A stretch of 64,000 nucleotides of DNA, from the NCBI GenBank assembly GCA_021495925.1, contig JAKEKT010000055.1:62001-126000 (forward strand), read 5' to 3'. The stretch's first letter is position 1; each line of letters starts with the position of its first letter. This document shows, one piece after another, positions 44,742 through 56,034 of the stretch. Below the pieces are notes generated by a model that did not search any database, was not told the DNA's origin, and worked only from the letters and a program-made list of their open reading frames with translations. The stretch is from Diplodia intermedia. Its lineage: Eukaryota > Ascomycota > Dothideomycetes > Botryosphaeriales > Botryosphaeriaceae. Position numbers and translations under genes: made by a program.

Positions 44742-47700
44742 TCATCTGTTCGGGCCGAAAAGCCCGCCCCTCTCGTTCCTCGAACCTCCGAAAATGTTCC
44801 TCCCCTGCTGCCGATCCCACTCCTCGCGCTCCCTCCTTTGCCTATCCCTCTCGATGTACTCCCGATCCATTCGATCACGCTCGGCGCGATCGCGGTCGAT
44901 GCGATCCCTGACCACGGCCTCCTCGTGTTGCCTGCGAATCTGCTCCCCACGCTGCTGCTGCGCCGCAACCTCTTCGCGGTACCGGTGCTCACGGTGAGCT
45001 TGCGCGTGCGCGTGCGCCTGGGCCTGAACCTGTTGATGCTGCGCGGCGGCGGCTTCTTGCTGGCGGCGCAACGCCGTTTCCTGTTCGCGCCGTATCGCCG
45101 TTTCCTGCTCGCGCCGCATGATGGCTTCCATCCCGCGCTGACTGGCCGAAGGAGCTTGACCGGGAAAGCCATGCGCATGCGTATGATCTTGTGTTGTGGG
45201 CAGACCGTGATGTGCCGGCGCGGTCGGCGGCGGCGGCGGTGGGTAGCCCATGTGCGCAGTGGGGGTATGTGCCGAATTGCGAGCTGACGGCGGAGGCACT
45301 ACAGGTCCGGCAGAAGTGAAGCGGGAAGCAGCATGGTCAGCCTGGCTTGGGGTTGGCTGACGCATGTAGTGCGATTGCGCGAAAGAAGTGCTTCGGCTGT
45401 GGTGCTGTGCAGCCTGGAGTTGGGCCTGGGCTTCATGCTCGCGTCTCATTTGATCCTCGCGATCGCGCTGCTCAGCGATACGGATGGCACGCTCGCGCTC
45501 AATCATGTTCTCATACGCTTGGCTCTGTGGCTGGGCGTAGGACAAGGTGCGGTTTTGGATGACAGCTTGTTCGTTGCGTTGGGCTTGCTGTTGAACTTGT
45601 GGTTGAGGCACTAGTTGCTGAATTGTCTGCGGCGGCGTCATTTGCACGTAAGGATTGGGGGCGAGGACTGGGCCCGGGTTTTCTCGCGCCGGGCTAGGCG
45701 CAGCCGGGATGGACTGCAGAGGTGTCGGCGCTTGTTGACGAGACGGTTGCGCGTGGGTATAGGAAGGCGTGCGCGAGTGGTGCGGCGTGTGTGACGGAGT
45801 TGGAGAATGGACGTTTCGAGGTTGAGCTGAAGTGTTCAACTGGCTAAGAGCGGCCCGATGATTGCTGGCGTACTGTTGACGCCCATCGATTGGAAGCGGT
45901 GCCTGCGGCTGCTGGAGGGCTGCTGGATGTGGCGAGCTTGTCTGAGATACCGGGGGTGGAGGCTGCGAATAGGCAGGTCCCCTCGCCCAAGGATCCCGTG
46001 ATGCAGGCGGTTGGGACTGTTCACGGGCAGGTACCTCCATGGGACGGCGCTGCGGCGGCGCTTGCATTTGCTGCTGTTGCTGCTGTTGCTGCTGCTGCTG
46101 CTGAATGTAGGCTTGTCTGGCGAATGGGCTGTTGGGCGCTGGCGACTCCGTGAAAATCTCCCTCCTATGGTAGGCCGGTGAGGAACTCGACATCGTGACA
46201 GGCGGCGGTGGTGGCGGAGCGGTGGTCTGGTGAATGGGTCTTCCTTGTGCCGAATATGGTCGCTCGTGGGGAAGCACACCCGCTCGATCATCAACTGCCG
46301 GTTTCTGCTCCTTGGGCTTTGGCGGCTCGGAAGGTGCAGGGTTGAGCAGATCTGCCAAGTTCGATGTCTTCCGAGGCTCCGCTGCCGCCGCCGCCGCCAT
46401 ACGTGGCGTAGCTTGGACAGGGGGCTGAGGTGTTGGAGCGTACGGCTGTTGACTTTCTTCCCTCTTTGGAGACACATGCCTCGAAACCCGACCGGGTGGT
46501 TGAGCGATCGGCAGCTGGCTAGGCGTCTCGGTGAGATGGCGGAGTTGCGGTGCCGTGCGCGAAAAAGCACCCTGCTGGACCTGCCCGGGCCTTGGTTCTG
46601 AAGGCGGCTCTGAGCCCCTTTGTTGGGGTAGTTGAGGCGGGACACTGGTTCTGTAAAGCGGGTGATGCGCGGCAGCTGATGAGCCATAAATCTCTTGCTG
46701 CTGCGCCACTTGAGCTTCACGCTCGCGTTGCTCAGCAGACATACGCACGTATCGGGGGTCGTGTAGCTGCTGAGCTCCAGCTAGGCCCTGGCTATACTGC
46801 CGTCTGTGGTGGTGGTGTTCCGCGTGGACATCTCTAGGTGCTTCCGGCGGCGGTTGCCTCAGGTCGTTCTGCACTAGGGGAGCCCTCGAGGGTTCACGCT
46901 GCGAGAAAAAGCCGCGGCGAGGACCTGGCATCTCATGCTGCGCCGGCTTCCCATAAGCGGACGCGTGGCTGCTTGGCGCCGGCACACTTGTGGACGAAAT
47001 GATGGAGGTCGGAGGGGTAGACGCCGACAGCGCGGGACTAGCTTGGGCGAGCGGCGGGAATCGAGATCCCGTTTGAACATGCGGAGATGCTGTTCGAGCA
47101 GGCAGGTCAGCAGCTGGAGGAGACTGCTTGATGTCCACGATCTCAGTGGGAGTGGGGGCTAAAGTGCGGGGGATGGCCGGCTGAGTAGTGTCATAACGAC
47201 GCTTGTTGGAGGCTGTTGGAGGCGGCGGGGGACCAATATCCTCACCGCGGCTCCGCCTGTCATCTGCGGCTTGTGCAATCTCAACAAGCTCAGGATGATT
47301 GCCAGAGTCGGTCTTTCGGAAATACTCATTCTTGACCATCGCCGCCGTTTTAGTCCCCATCCGCTTCGCGATCGCGTGGAAGTCTGTACCGAAATACCCT
47401 AGATAATTGCGGAAATCAGTGGACTCGTTCACAGACCAGTAGCTAGACATGCCACCAGCACGAGAACCGGCGCCACGACCCTTGGGTCTTTCGGGGACCG
47501 GTGCTGCTGGCTGAGGCACCTGGAACGCAGTTTCACCGAATTGACCGCCAATCTCAGGTTGGACAGACGGCAGACGGGCGAGTAATGCTGCTTCTTCCTC
47601 GGTTCGAGGGACTCTGCTTGGATCAATGGCCCCTTCGCCTGGGTAAAAGTCCTTGTCCATCTTCTGAGGAGACGCCGACGGGGCAGGAGCAAGCTGCTGG

Positions 47701-50700
47701 GCCGCACGTCCCCTCTTCGTGCCCTTTTCCTTCGCGACACGCTGGCGCTTGGCAGGCTTTTCGGTGCTCGGCTCAACCGTCTCTCCTCTTGTCGATGCAC
47801 CCCTTTGGCGTCCAGGAGTCGGAACCGGGGTAGCGTGATCATCTTGGACCTCCCTGTCGCCGAATGTGGGCGCTGCAGCGCGTCGAGGTCGTCCTCGTTC
47901 CGTGGTGGTAGCGATAGCACCATCTTCACCATCGACCTGGTCGGTGCTGGCAAACGGGATTGCGATCTTCCTCCCCTTGGGGATTCCGGCCCTTCGCTTG
48001 GCTTTGCGACGGCCAGTCGGGGGCTTGTACTCTCCATTCCACTTCGTAGCGTAGTAGTGATTGATGCATTCCCGGAAGTTGCGGTTGGGAAGAGCCTTGG
48101 CGATCTCGCCCCAGTCCTTGGGAGTCTGCAGGTAAGCTGTGACCAATTTCTTGTGCTCCTCCGGCGAAAAGTCATCCTCAGGAGGCTCGAAACCAAAAGT
48201 AAGTATTCCCTTGCTGGGCTCACGGAGGCGGTTGGTGTTGACGAACTTCCGCCTCTCGAGTTCGTCATCCGGCAGCATGTCCGGAATCGGAGCCTGCCCG
48301 TTGGAGAAAGGGTTTCTGCTTGCTTCCTCCTCTCTCCTCTGCTTTTCTATCCTCTCTTCCTCCATCCTTCTGGACTCAGCAAGAATGTTTTCGAGATCGT
48401 AATCGGTAACGTGACGTTGTCTATGAGCGGGCCCTGTGGTGCTGGTTTCACTTGGAGATACCGCTGTTTCTTGCTCTTCTGTCTTCTCTTTTTCCTCGCG
48501 CACAGCGGCGTCTTTCTCCCTGTGAGCTGACTCAAACCCCCAGTTGTGATATTGCATCCGGAACACCTGCAGAGCTGTACCTTGGAACTCTTGTTCGGCG
48601 CGGATATTGTTGAAGAGTTTGTGCTTGATTGCAGCCATGATGTTTGTTCTGAGACCAGTGTTCTCTTGATCAGGATCGGAAAGCGGTGTCGGTGGGCCAC
48701 GGTTGAGATACGGTAACGAGTGAAGGTCGGCTTCGGTGATGGATTCATCCTCGCTGTTAGAAGCACTTTGGATCCCACCATCGGCCTCTTCGACCGCGCC
48801 GGCTTCACCCATCTCAACGTCTTCCGACTCTTCAGCTTTCGGAGTGGGGAGCTTGGGAGGCTCGGCCTTGGATTCAGGCTGCGCTGACAGTGGTGACGCC
48901 TTCTCCTCCTTTTCGTCCAGCGGTCCCACCACCGGCCCGTTCAGAGAGGAAGATGGAGAGTGCAAATCCTGATCCATCTTCTCAAGCTCCTTGTTTCCAT
49001 GGGGCTTCTCGGTAACTGATGATACCTCAGCTACAGGGGCGGGTGCGGAACGAGGAAGATCAGCCATGCTGATACGAGACAGTCGCAGCAGCTTCTTCAG
49101 AGGGCTGCTGCAGCGGAAGCTTCGGTCTTCCAAGTTTTTCAAACGCGACTCGAGGCGAATCTTCTCGCGTTCGTATCTTGTCTTCTGGCTGAAGAATTCA
49201 TCGTCCAAATCCATTTCATCGTCATCTTCGCTAGCTTCATCAGACTGTGATTCACGCGCCTGGGGATCCAACGGTTGAGGTGTGGCTGAATGTCGCTCTG
49301 CCTTGATGTTCGACTCGGAAAATGCAAACGCGGAATTTCGTCTGGCGCTAAGCGTCTCCGGGGCCTCATCACGGGACCTGATCTCGCTGGCAGACTTACG
49401 GCGGACTGACCCGGTATCATGCGCCGAGGGCGTTGGCGTCACAGGTCCGCTGACTGGAGAACCAACGGCGAATGCGGGGGACCTGGGTCTGTTCGGGGTG
49501 TACTTGTCTTTCTCGTCGCCGTCGACGTCTCGTTTTGCAGGAACAACAGGCCCAAGACCCCGACTATACCGGGGAGCATCAGGCCGGATCCACTGCAGAT
49601 TCCTGCCGGGAATTCCCATCATCGGAGCTCTCGGTGCATTAATCGGCTGTCTTTCAGCCTGTGGGAAGAGAGCGGCCCGAGGCGCAACAGGAGGACCACG
49701 GTCAGCTTTGGGCCCTGTCGGAATGGCAGGACCTGGACCGAGGCCGGCATTAGGTCCTCTCGGAGACGTGCTGAATGGACCCGATGCTCGCGGTCCAAGC
49801 GGTATATTTGTAGCGGGAGGACCATCACGAGGCGGAACGACCGGGGGAGGGACAAGGCGACTGTGGGGTTGCTGTGGCGAAACAAGACCTCGGGGGCCAG
49901 TGGGAGGACCTGGGATGGGTAGGCGGGCTTGAAGAGCTGCTGGGCCAGTAGGGGGTGCAATAGGCGGCGAAGGAGGACGAGAGCGAGGCGCTACGTCTTG
50001 CTGTTCGGAAGAGGGCCCTGAGGGTGGAGCCGGAACTTGGCTTGGCGCAGAAGAGCCATTCTCAAGCTTTGGCTTGGACTGTTCGGCTGTGGAGGGGGTA
50101 GGCTGCTGTATTTCAGAAGCAGGTTTCTCGACAGTAGGCTTCTCCGCAACGCGAGTAGCCTTGGGGCCCGTTGGCGCAGTTGGGGGAACAGCTGATAAGG
50201 CCTTGGGAGCACTCGGGGGGATCTTGGGTCCTGAAGGCACGCCTGACGCAGGGGTGGGCGGCTGTGCAGGTTGCGGAGGTCTCCAGACGTTCGAGGTCGG
50301 GGTCGTGAAAGTCGTGGCCGGTTTTTGGAATGACGAGACCGACCCGAACGCAGGCACCTGCGGAGCTTGTGGGGGCGGAGAAGATGCTCGTGGGCCATAT
50401 CGATCTCTGGAAGCCTCTGCACGTGCTGCTATGTAGTCAGGCTTGTCCTTGGCTGACACAGGCTCTTGTGCGACAGAGGCGCGCCGACCAGGGAGTAGTT
50501 CCCTCGGAAGGTCTGACGTACTTGCGCGATCCACGCCACCGCCATGACCAGATATGGATGGATGTCGTGGACTTTGGTGAGACGTGGAACTCGCCGCACT
50601 GGAGTACCGGCCATCATGAGCCACACTTGCCCGCCGAATGTCCGCGTCTCGTGAAGACACGGGATCGCGTTTGTATCTATCGACCTCGCGATCGTCTCTA

Positions 50701-51470
50701 TAGAATGGCCGGTCATCGTCACGACGGTCAAACCTCCGGTCATCCCTACGATCGCTGATTCGGTCATCTCGAGATGGCTCCTTTTCCCACCTTGGACGCG
50801 GAGACCTGCTCCTTGGTCGGAACGAGTTACGGTCGTCGGCGAAAGATCCTCGCCCACGTCCGCGATTGTCCCAATCGCCTCTTCCCCGACCACGACCGCT
50901 GAATCCACCGCGTCCGTGGAATCCAAAACCGCTGGATGGAGGGTCCGAGTAGTTGGACCCGGCCGATGGAGGGCCATCTCGCGCGCTTCTGCGAGCGCGA
51001 TCAATGTCCAGCTCCCGGGGGCCAAAATCCCGCGAATCGCGCGAGTCTCGAGAGTCCCGTCCCGGAGAACGTGCACGTGGCGAGAGCGGTCTGTCTCGCC
51101 GATCAAAATGCCGATCCCTGTCGCCGCCACGCCAAGAAGATCCCCCTCTTCCGTCACTCAGCGGAGGTGCATCTCGCAACTCACGATACTCAGAACGGCC
51201 TCCGAATCCTCGGCCTCGCGGTCCGGCGGGCACGGAGGCGCTTCCTCCTGGTGGCGGCCCTCGGGTTGAGTCCGATAACGCCTTTGGGCCACGGGGAACG
51301 TCTCTGGACGCCGAACCACTGATGGAATCCGGGTAAGGCCTTCCGCTGCTGGAATCGTCGTTCCTGGGGGTGAAGCTGGAGCTGTATGTAGACGCTCGTC
51401 GGTCGGTGTATCGTGGAGGCGTTCGATCACGCGATGTGTACCGGGAGTCGTTAGGATATCTGGAGGACAT
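44742..51470 (-). CDS. snt1: SNT1-type SANT-domain subunit of the Set3 histone deacetylase complex
   Basis: Nuclear scaffold of the Set3C complex (Set3, Snt1, Sif2, Hos2/Hst1 in yeast; related to NCoR/SMRT). One uninterrupted exon of 6.7 kb, 2242 residues starting MSSRYPNDSRYTSRDRTPPR; the frame extends 13 codons further but without an ATG. N-terminal ~350 residues are Arg/Asp/Ser/Gly-rich. A coiled, charged stretch near 750-780 (TRYEREKIRLESRLKNLEDR) precedes the conserved core. SANT1 lies at about 1100-1150 (EEHKKLVTAYLQTPKDWGEI, NRNFRECINHYYATKWNGEY). SANT2 lies at about 1340-1400 (SSYWSVNESTDFRNYLGYFG, HAIAKRMGTKTAAMVKNEYF). The rest is Pro/Gln-rich with a polyGln tract (DNA around 46070-46104), and the last ~120 residues are a highly charged RDR/ER helix ending GGSRNERGGLFGPNR. 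Two SANT domains with this spacing in a very large protein are diagnostic. Length is typical of filamentous-fungal orthologues, longer than yeast. Confidence 0.92.
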   Translation of the reverse strand: MSSRYPNDSRYTSRDRTPPRYTDRRASTYSSSFTPRNDDSSSGRPYPDSISGSASRDVPRGPKALSDSTRGPPPGGSASVPAGPRGRGFGGRSEYRELRDAPPLSDGRGGSSWRGGDRDRHFDRRDRPLSPRARSPGRDSRDSRDSRDFGPRELDIDRARRSARDGPPSAGSNYSDPPSSGFGFHGRGGFSGRGRGRGDWDNRGRGRGSFADDRNSFRPRSRSPRPRWEKEPSRDDRISDRRDDRRFDRRDDDRPFYRDDREVDRYKRDPVSSRDADIRRASVAHDGRYSSAASSTSHQSPRHPSISGHGGGVDRASTSDLPRELLPGRRASVAQEPVSAKDKPDYIAARAEASRDRYGPRASSPPPQAPQVPAFGSVSSFQKPATTFTTPTSNVWRPPQPAQPPTPASGVPSGPKIPPSAPKALSAVPPTAPTGPKATRVAEKPTVEKPASEIQQPTPSTAEQSKPKLENGSSAPSQVPAPPSGPSSEQQDVAPRSRPPSPPIAPPTGPAALQARLPIPGPPTGPRGLVSPQQPHSRLVPPPVVPPRDGPPATNIPLGPRASGPFSTSPRGPNAGLGPGPAIPTGPKADRGPPVAPRAALFPQAERQPINAPRAPMMGIPGRNLQWIRPDAPRYSRGLGPVVPAKRDVDGDEKDKYTPNRPRSPAFAVGSPVSGPVTPTPSAHDTGSVRRKSASEIRSRDEAPETLSARRNSAFAFSESNIKAERHSATPQPLDPQARESQSDEASEDDDEMDLDDEFFSQKTRYEREKIRLESRLKNLEDRSFRCSSPLKKLLRLSRISMADLPRSAPAPVAEVSSVTEKPHGNKELEKMDQDLHSPSSSLNGPVVGPLDEKEEKASPLSAQPESKAEPPKLPTPKAEESEDVEMGEAGAVEEADGGIQSASNSEDESITEADLHSLPYLNRGPPTPLSDPDQENTGLRTNIMAAIKHKLFNNIRAEQEFQGTALQVFRMQYHNWGFESAHREKDAAVREEKEKTEEQETAVSPSETSTTGPAHRQRHVTDYDLENILAESRRMEEERIEKQRREEEASRNPFSNGQAPIPDMLPDDELERRKFVNTNRLREPSKGILTFGFEPPEDDFSPEEHKKLVTAYLQTPKDWGEIAKALPNRNFRECINHYYATKWNGEYKPPTGRRKAKRRAGIPKGRKIAIPFASTDQVDGEDGAIATTTERGRPRRAAAPTFGDREVQDDHATPVPTPGRQRGASTRGETVEPSTEKPAKRQRVAKEKGTKRGRAAQQLAPAPSASPQKMDKDFYPGEGAIDPSRVPRTEEEAALLARLPSVQPEIGGQFGETAFQVPQPAAPVPERPKGRGAGSRAGGMSSYWSVNESTDFRNYLGYFGTDFHAIAKRMGTKTAAMVKNEYFRKTDSGNHPELVEIAQAADDRRSRGEDIGPPPPPTASNKRRYDTTQPAIPRTLAPTPTEIVDIKQSPPAADLPARTASPHVQTGSRFPPLAQASPALSASTPPTSIISSTSVPAPSSHASAYGKPAQHEMPGPRRGFFSQREPSRAPLVQNDLRQPPPEAPRDVHAEHHHHRRQYSQGLAGAQQLHDPRYVRMSAEQREREAQVAQQQEIYGSSAAAHHPLYRTSVPPQLPQQRGSEPPSEPRPGQVQQGAFSRTAPQLRHLTETPSQLPIAQPPGRVSRHVSPKREESQQPYAPTPQPPVQATPRMAAAAAAEPRKTSNLADLLNPAPSEPPKPKEQKPAVDDRAGVLPHERPYSAQGRPIHQTTAPPPPPPVTMSSSSPAYHRREIFTESPAPNSPFARQAYIQQQQQQQQQQQQMQAPPQRRPMEVPAREQSQPPASRDPWARGPAYSQPPPPVSQTSSPHPAALQQPQAPLPIDGRQQYASNHRAALSQLNTSAQPRNVHSPTPSHTPHHSRTPSYTHAQPSRQQAPTPLQSIPAAPSPARENPGPVLAPNPYVQMTPPQTIQQLVPQPQVQQQAQRNEQAVIQNRTLSYAQPQSQAYENMIERERAIRIAEQRDREDQMRREHEAQAQLQAAQHHSRSTSFAQSHYMRQPTPSQADHAASRFTSAGPVVPPPSARNSAHTPTAHMGYPPPPPPTAPAHHGLPTTQDHTHAHGFPGQAPSASQRGMEAIMRREQETAIRREQETALRRQQEAAAAQHQQVQAQAHAHAQAHREHRYREEVAAQQQRGEQIRRQHEEAVVRDRIDRDRAERDRMDREYIERDRQRREREEWDRQQGRNIFGGSRNERGGLFGPNR

Positions 51471-53797
51471 CCTATCCTCCTTCCCTTTCGCTGGCGAACT
51501 GATTTCCAAGTCTAAATCCTAAGCGCCAGCCAGCATGAGTTTTCGGGCGCAGAGCACCTACGGTTGTGAAGAACCACGTTAGCAACATGTTGAAAAGAGT
51601 CTTCGACAAAGCGAAGGTGGGGCAAGGTAGGTGAAGGACGTAATGAGGCGTTTAAGAAGGTGGCGCAGTGCGATCAGACAGGGATCGGCATTGTCATGCA
51701 GGCGGCAGGTAAGAGGTGAAGGGAAGGGAGTGCGCCCTTGCTGTGCGACTCATGGGAAAGAATTCGCACAAGCGAGGTGGATTCCCCAACAAGAGGGCGG
51801 AGAAAGGACAGATCGTGGTGGCAAGGCCGAACAAGGTCACCGGGTCGCTCGTCCCAAGCTTTGAGGGACCAGTACCGCGACGGCGGAGCCCGATCTCGGC
51901 AGCGTTCCGCGGGTCCGCGCACTGCGGGCACGCACTCATGACAGGCGCAGCAAAGCGGGGCGGCAGGGGCGGAGACAGCGACAGATACGTACCCAACGTC
52001 AGATGGCGGTGATGGCAGATTGAGATGCAGATGGATGGTGTCGGCGAAGTGTCGTTTCAAAAATAGACTAGCCGGGCGGGTAGCCTTGGCAGTGTCCGAG
52101 CGCCTTTACCGATCGCCCAGGGAAGGCGAGACCAGAGACAAGTGCCTGACGGGTGACAACGCCCTGACAGGCCGGGCTCCACACGCTGGGGGACGTCTGC
52201 TTGCGCGCACCGCGGCACTGCAGCGGCACAGGACGGGGCGCGCTGCTGCTGCTGAGCTCGGGCTGGGCTTCGGGCGGCCCTGCAGGACGGCGAGCGCCTG
52301 TGCAGTCGCGGTGCACCCTGGCTAGAGGCCTTGACGTGGCGGTTCTCGGCTCCGCAGGCTGCTGCGGCGCGAGGACGGGCGGCGATGAGAAGAATGGCGG
52401 TCGTTCACTGCGCCTGGCGCATCACGATGGCAGGCGGGGTGGGGGGTGGACGCGCGGGAGGGTGCGCGTGCTGGGCTGGTGTTGTTGCGAGTGTTGTCAA
52501 GAGATGAGAGGAGATGTGAGACGAGAAGAACGGACCGGGACACAATCGACTGCGGGTTAGGGCCGCTCCACCGCCCTGGAAGAGCACTTGCAGAAGCTCT
52601 GCGCTCCCCATTCCGCATGCGCGACGCTCATTGGCTGGCCATTTCAAGATGATGCGTGGGAGCCCCGACGGCTGGAGCTAGCCCATGCTATGCGCAGCCC
52701 AAGCCCTCCGCCGCACCGCTGAAACATTGATCGAGGGCGTGTCACCCCAGCCTGCTCTCCCGCAGCCTTCTCGAGCAGGACGCGGCGTCTGTCAGCGCCC
52801 CCGCCTGGGCGTCGCAGCGCAGCCGGGCCTAGTCGCAGGCCTCGCCCGCGTGTGCTCACTGCGGAGCGTGCAGGGCGTGGGCGCGTGCAGCAGAGACGGG
52901 CGCCGGCCGGCCAGGCTGTCGCCCTAGCCGGCAGCCCGTCAGGGGTCGGAAAGAACCTCAACCCAGATGCGTGCGGCGGGCTAGGCGCGGGATCCCTGTT
53001 CTTTCTCAGCCCGTGAAGTGCCCAAACAAGGGGAGCGGTGGGCGATCAGCCATGCGCTAACGTTCCGCCAATCAAAGCCGTGACGTCGTTTGAACTGAGG
53101 GACCGAGTCCAAGCGGCCAGGTGCACAGCAGCCAGCCCGACAGGCAGAAAGTAGCGACGGCTGCGGCTGCACGAGCGTATCGATGCACGTGTCGCTGCTG
53201 CTGCTGCTGCTGCTGCTGCGGAGCGGTGCTGGGGAGGGTGGCGCCTGGGGATTCCTTCTGCGCCCCGGAGAGATCGGGCAAGGCGCCACGTGCTGCAGAA
53301 AGCCCTTGCGCACGTCCTGCGGAGAGAGTTGAAGCATTCGTCCGGACGGCACGACGGCTCTCAATGAGCACGGTGTCTGCATCTCACTCTGGGCCACCGC
53401 TCCCGTCCTGTGCCTCATACGTGCAGCATGCATCAGCCTTGCTACTGCGGGCGCCGCGCTGAATCAGCCGGCGGGACAAGCTTCAACTCCACGCACCGCC
53501 GCCCGTGTGCCACGCTCAATCTCGTGCGGACCGATTTCGTATCCCTGGCTGCCGAAAGGGCGTCTCGTCACGTGCATTTGCCTGCAACGGCGCAGGGCGG
53601 GCTGAGCAAATGGTGTGAGAGACGCGCAACGGCGCTGGCGGCTTGGAAGGGCGCTGCGGCGGGCCGCCTCTGTGTCTGACATGCGCGATCGCAATCGCGG
53701 CCGGGCGTTGCCGAGTCATCCCCGCGGAGAGGGTCCAGGTCTGATTTTCACTGCTCGCCGCGACCTCACCCCACACATCATTATTCGAACAAAGAAA
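51471..53797. other. Divergent intergenic region between snt1 and deoxyhypusine synthase
   Basis: 2.3 kb holding two divergent promoters. GC-rich, with a TGC trinucleotide run at about 53190-53220. Several 80-130-codon open frames overlap on opposite strands without domains. No RNA gene seen. Confidence 0.55.
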
Positions 53798-54949
53798 ATG
53801 AGCACGCAAACCGGCAGCGCCACGACGGCGCCACAGGATGCTGCAGTCGGCCAAGCACCGTCAGGAGCGACAGATGCCGTGCTGAAGGCCTCCGATCCTG
53901 TGCCCGAGGGCGCGCAGGAGGTCAAGGGCATCGAGTTCAATGACTATGCAGGCAAGAGCATTACCGTAGAGGAGCTGGTCGCCGGCATGGAGAACATGGG
54001 GTTCCAGGCCACCTCGGTTGGCCAGGCTGTCAGGGTCATTGAGGGCATGGTGCGCCAAATTGCCCTGTCGCTAGCTTTTCCTGTTCTAACACCGTCATAG
54101 CGAACCTGGAAGGATGCCGAAACGGGCGAAGGCACCACCATCTTCCTTGGCTACACATCCAATCTCATTTCCTCTGGCCTGCGCGAGACGTTGCGCTATC
54201 TCGTGCAGCACAAGCACGTGTCGGCCATTGTAACGACGGCCGGCGGCGTCGAGGAAGACTTTATCAAATGTCTGGCGCCGACGTACCTGGGCTCTTTCCA
54301 GACCTCAGGCGCCTCGCTTCGCGCCAAGGGCATGAACCGCATCGGAAACCTGGTTGTGCCGAACAGCAACTACTGCGCGTTCGAAGATTGGGTCGTGCCG
54401 ATCCTGGACGCCATGCTCGCGGAGCAGGAAGCTAGCCGCGACTCTGAGGAACCCGTCCACTGGACGCCCAGCAAGATGATCCACCGCCTCGGCAAGGAGA
54501 TTAATGACGAGCGTTCCGTGTACTACTGGGCGTGGAAGAACGACATTCCCGTCTTCTGTCCGGCGCTGACCGACGGCTCGCTCGGAGACATGCTGTATTT
54601 CCACACCTTCAAGGCGAGCCCGCAGCAGCTGCGCGTCGACATTGTCGAGGACATTCGCAAGATCAACACCATCGCGGTCAGGGCGAAGCGTAGCGGGATC
54701 ATCATTTTGGGCGGCGGCATTGTGAAGCACCACATCGCGAATGCAAACCTCATGCGCAACGGAGCGGAGAGCGCGGTGTACATCAACACGGCGCAGGAGT
54801 TTGACGGAAGCGATGCGGGAGCGCGACCAGACGAGGCCGTGAGCTGGGGCAAAATCAAGGCGGACGGTGACAGTGTCAAGGTGTATGCGGAGGCGACGGT
54901 CGTGTTCCCGCTGATCGTGGCGGCGACGTTTGCGAAGCCGAGAAAATAG
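53798..54949 (+). CDS. dys1: Deoxyhypusine synthase
   Basis: Cytosolic NAD-dependent enzyme transferring the aminobutyl group of spermidine to a Lys of eIF5A, the first step of hypusine formation. Exons 53798-54049 and 54101-54949, joined in phase 0 through a 51-base intron (GTGCGC, branch CTAAC, ATAG); 366 residues. The N terminus MSTQTGSATTAPQDAAVGQA is a variable extension. The core starts at VKGIEFNDYAGKSITVEELV, continues GFQATSVGQAVRVIEGM, RTWKDAETGEGTTIFLGYTS, LVQHKHVSAIVTTAGGVEED, and NRIGNLVVPNSNYCAFEDWV. The catalytic Lys is in GGGIVKHHIANANLMRNGAE (K293), matching human Lys329 context; SLGDMLYFHTF and DEAVSWGKIKADGDSVKVYA complete the NAD/spermidine sites. The length and all motifs are normal for the family. 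Confidence 0.96.
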
Positions 54950-56034
54950 AGGAGCGAGCGAGCGCTTGTGGAGAAATGAGGCGCTGCGGGCGTCACCAAT
55001 AGAAAGTCAGCACGCAGCCGCGTTGCACAATGATACCATAGGAGAGATAATAATCCGACGACTCCGATAAGCGTCACAGCAGGGGACAGAGAAGCGAGAT
55101 CTGCCTCAGGGAGATGACTTATACATCATACAGACATACTCAGGTAGGTTAGATGGACCCAATAGCTGGACGTACCTGCGAGCCTCGCGTCTACGCAGGT
55201 CCGGGTGCTGGATCCAACTGCCCAGGTGGGAAGAGTGCACAATAGCGTCCTGCTGTGGCGTGGGGAACAGGAGGGCGGCCATGAAACGAGATGATACGGT
55301 CGGCGCGGATCGTTTGTGGACGCGGGCTGAGACGGCCTCCTGGAACGCGTAACAGCAAGGATCCGTTGAGCCTCGCGCAGGCTTCCTCCGCCTTGAGCAG
55401 GCACCAGCTTGCAGCGATGACGGTGGCTCCATCGGTGATGCGGCTGAGGCGACCCCGCAACGCCGGGTGAGGTGGCGGGCGGCACGGCGGCTGAGGACGC
55501 TCTGGAAACTGTGTTTCAAGCAGCGCTGGCTGGCAGCCTCCAGGCCCTACAGGCAGCGGGGGGCCGGCATCCCGGGATGTGCGGGCGCGCTCAGATCAGG
55601 CGAGCGGCGGGTGGAGCTCAAAGTTAACCAATGTCGTCCTAGCAGCGGGACCAGAGCTGGGCGGTCAAAGCTCCTGGAGAGAAGTGAGGCTGGATGCCGC
55701 CATGCCACGCCTGTGATTCCCAGCGCTGCCTGCTCGCGGAGGCGCGCCGCAGATGCCTGCCGCCGTGCATTATTTAAGCATTCTTGACCGCGATAGCGAC
55801 TGGGGCTGCCGATGCGGCTTCTTACGTGGAGCTTCCCAACTGCAGCTGGCACAGCTCAAACGCGCCCATGACCCCAGCTGCAGCCTCGCGCTTCCAACAC
55901 TAACTCGCGCGCCCTCTCCACGCCCAAGCCCGCACCCTCTGCGCCTCGCTCGCTCCTCCTTTTCCCGCTGACTCCAAAGCGCATGTCTGCCTGTTACATC
56001 ATCGACGCTCGCGCGCTGTCCTGACTCAACCACC
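54950..56034. other. Intergenic with MITE copy G
   Basis: 1.08 kb between the deoxyhypusine synthase stop and the next start. The first third contains the repeat at 55141-55236; the rest is GC-rich and ends in pyrimidine-rich leader sequence (CTGACTCAACCACCATG). Confidence 0.55.
55141..55236. repeat. MITE-like repeat, copy G (diverged)
   Basis: Core arms AATAGCTGGACGTACCTGCG and TACGCAGGTCCGGGTGCTGG are inverted; outer part GATCCAACTGCCCAGGTGG, then GAAGAGTGCAC as in copies D and E. Confidence 0.5.
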
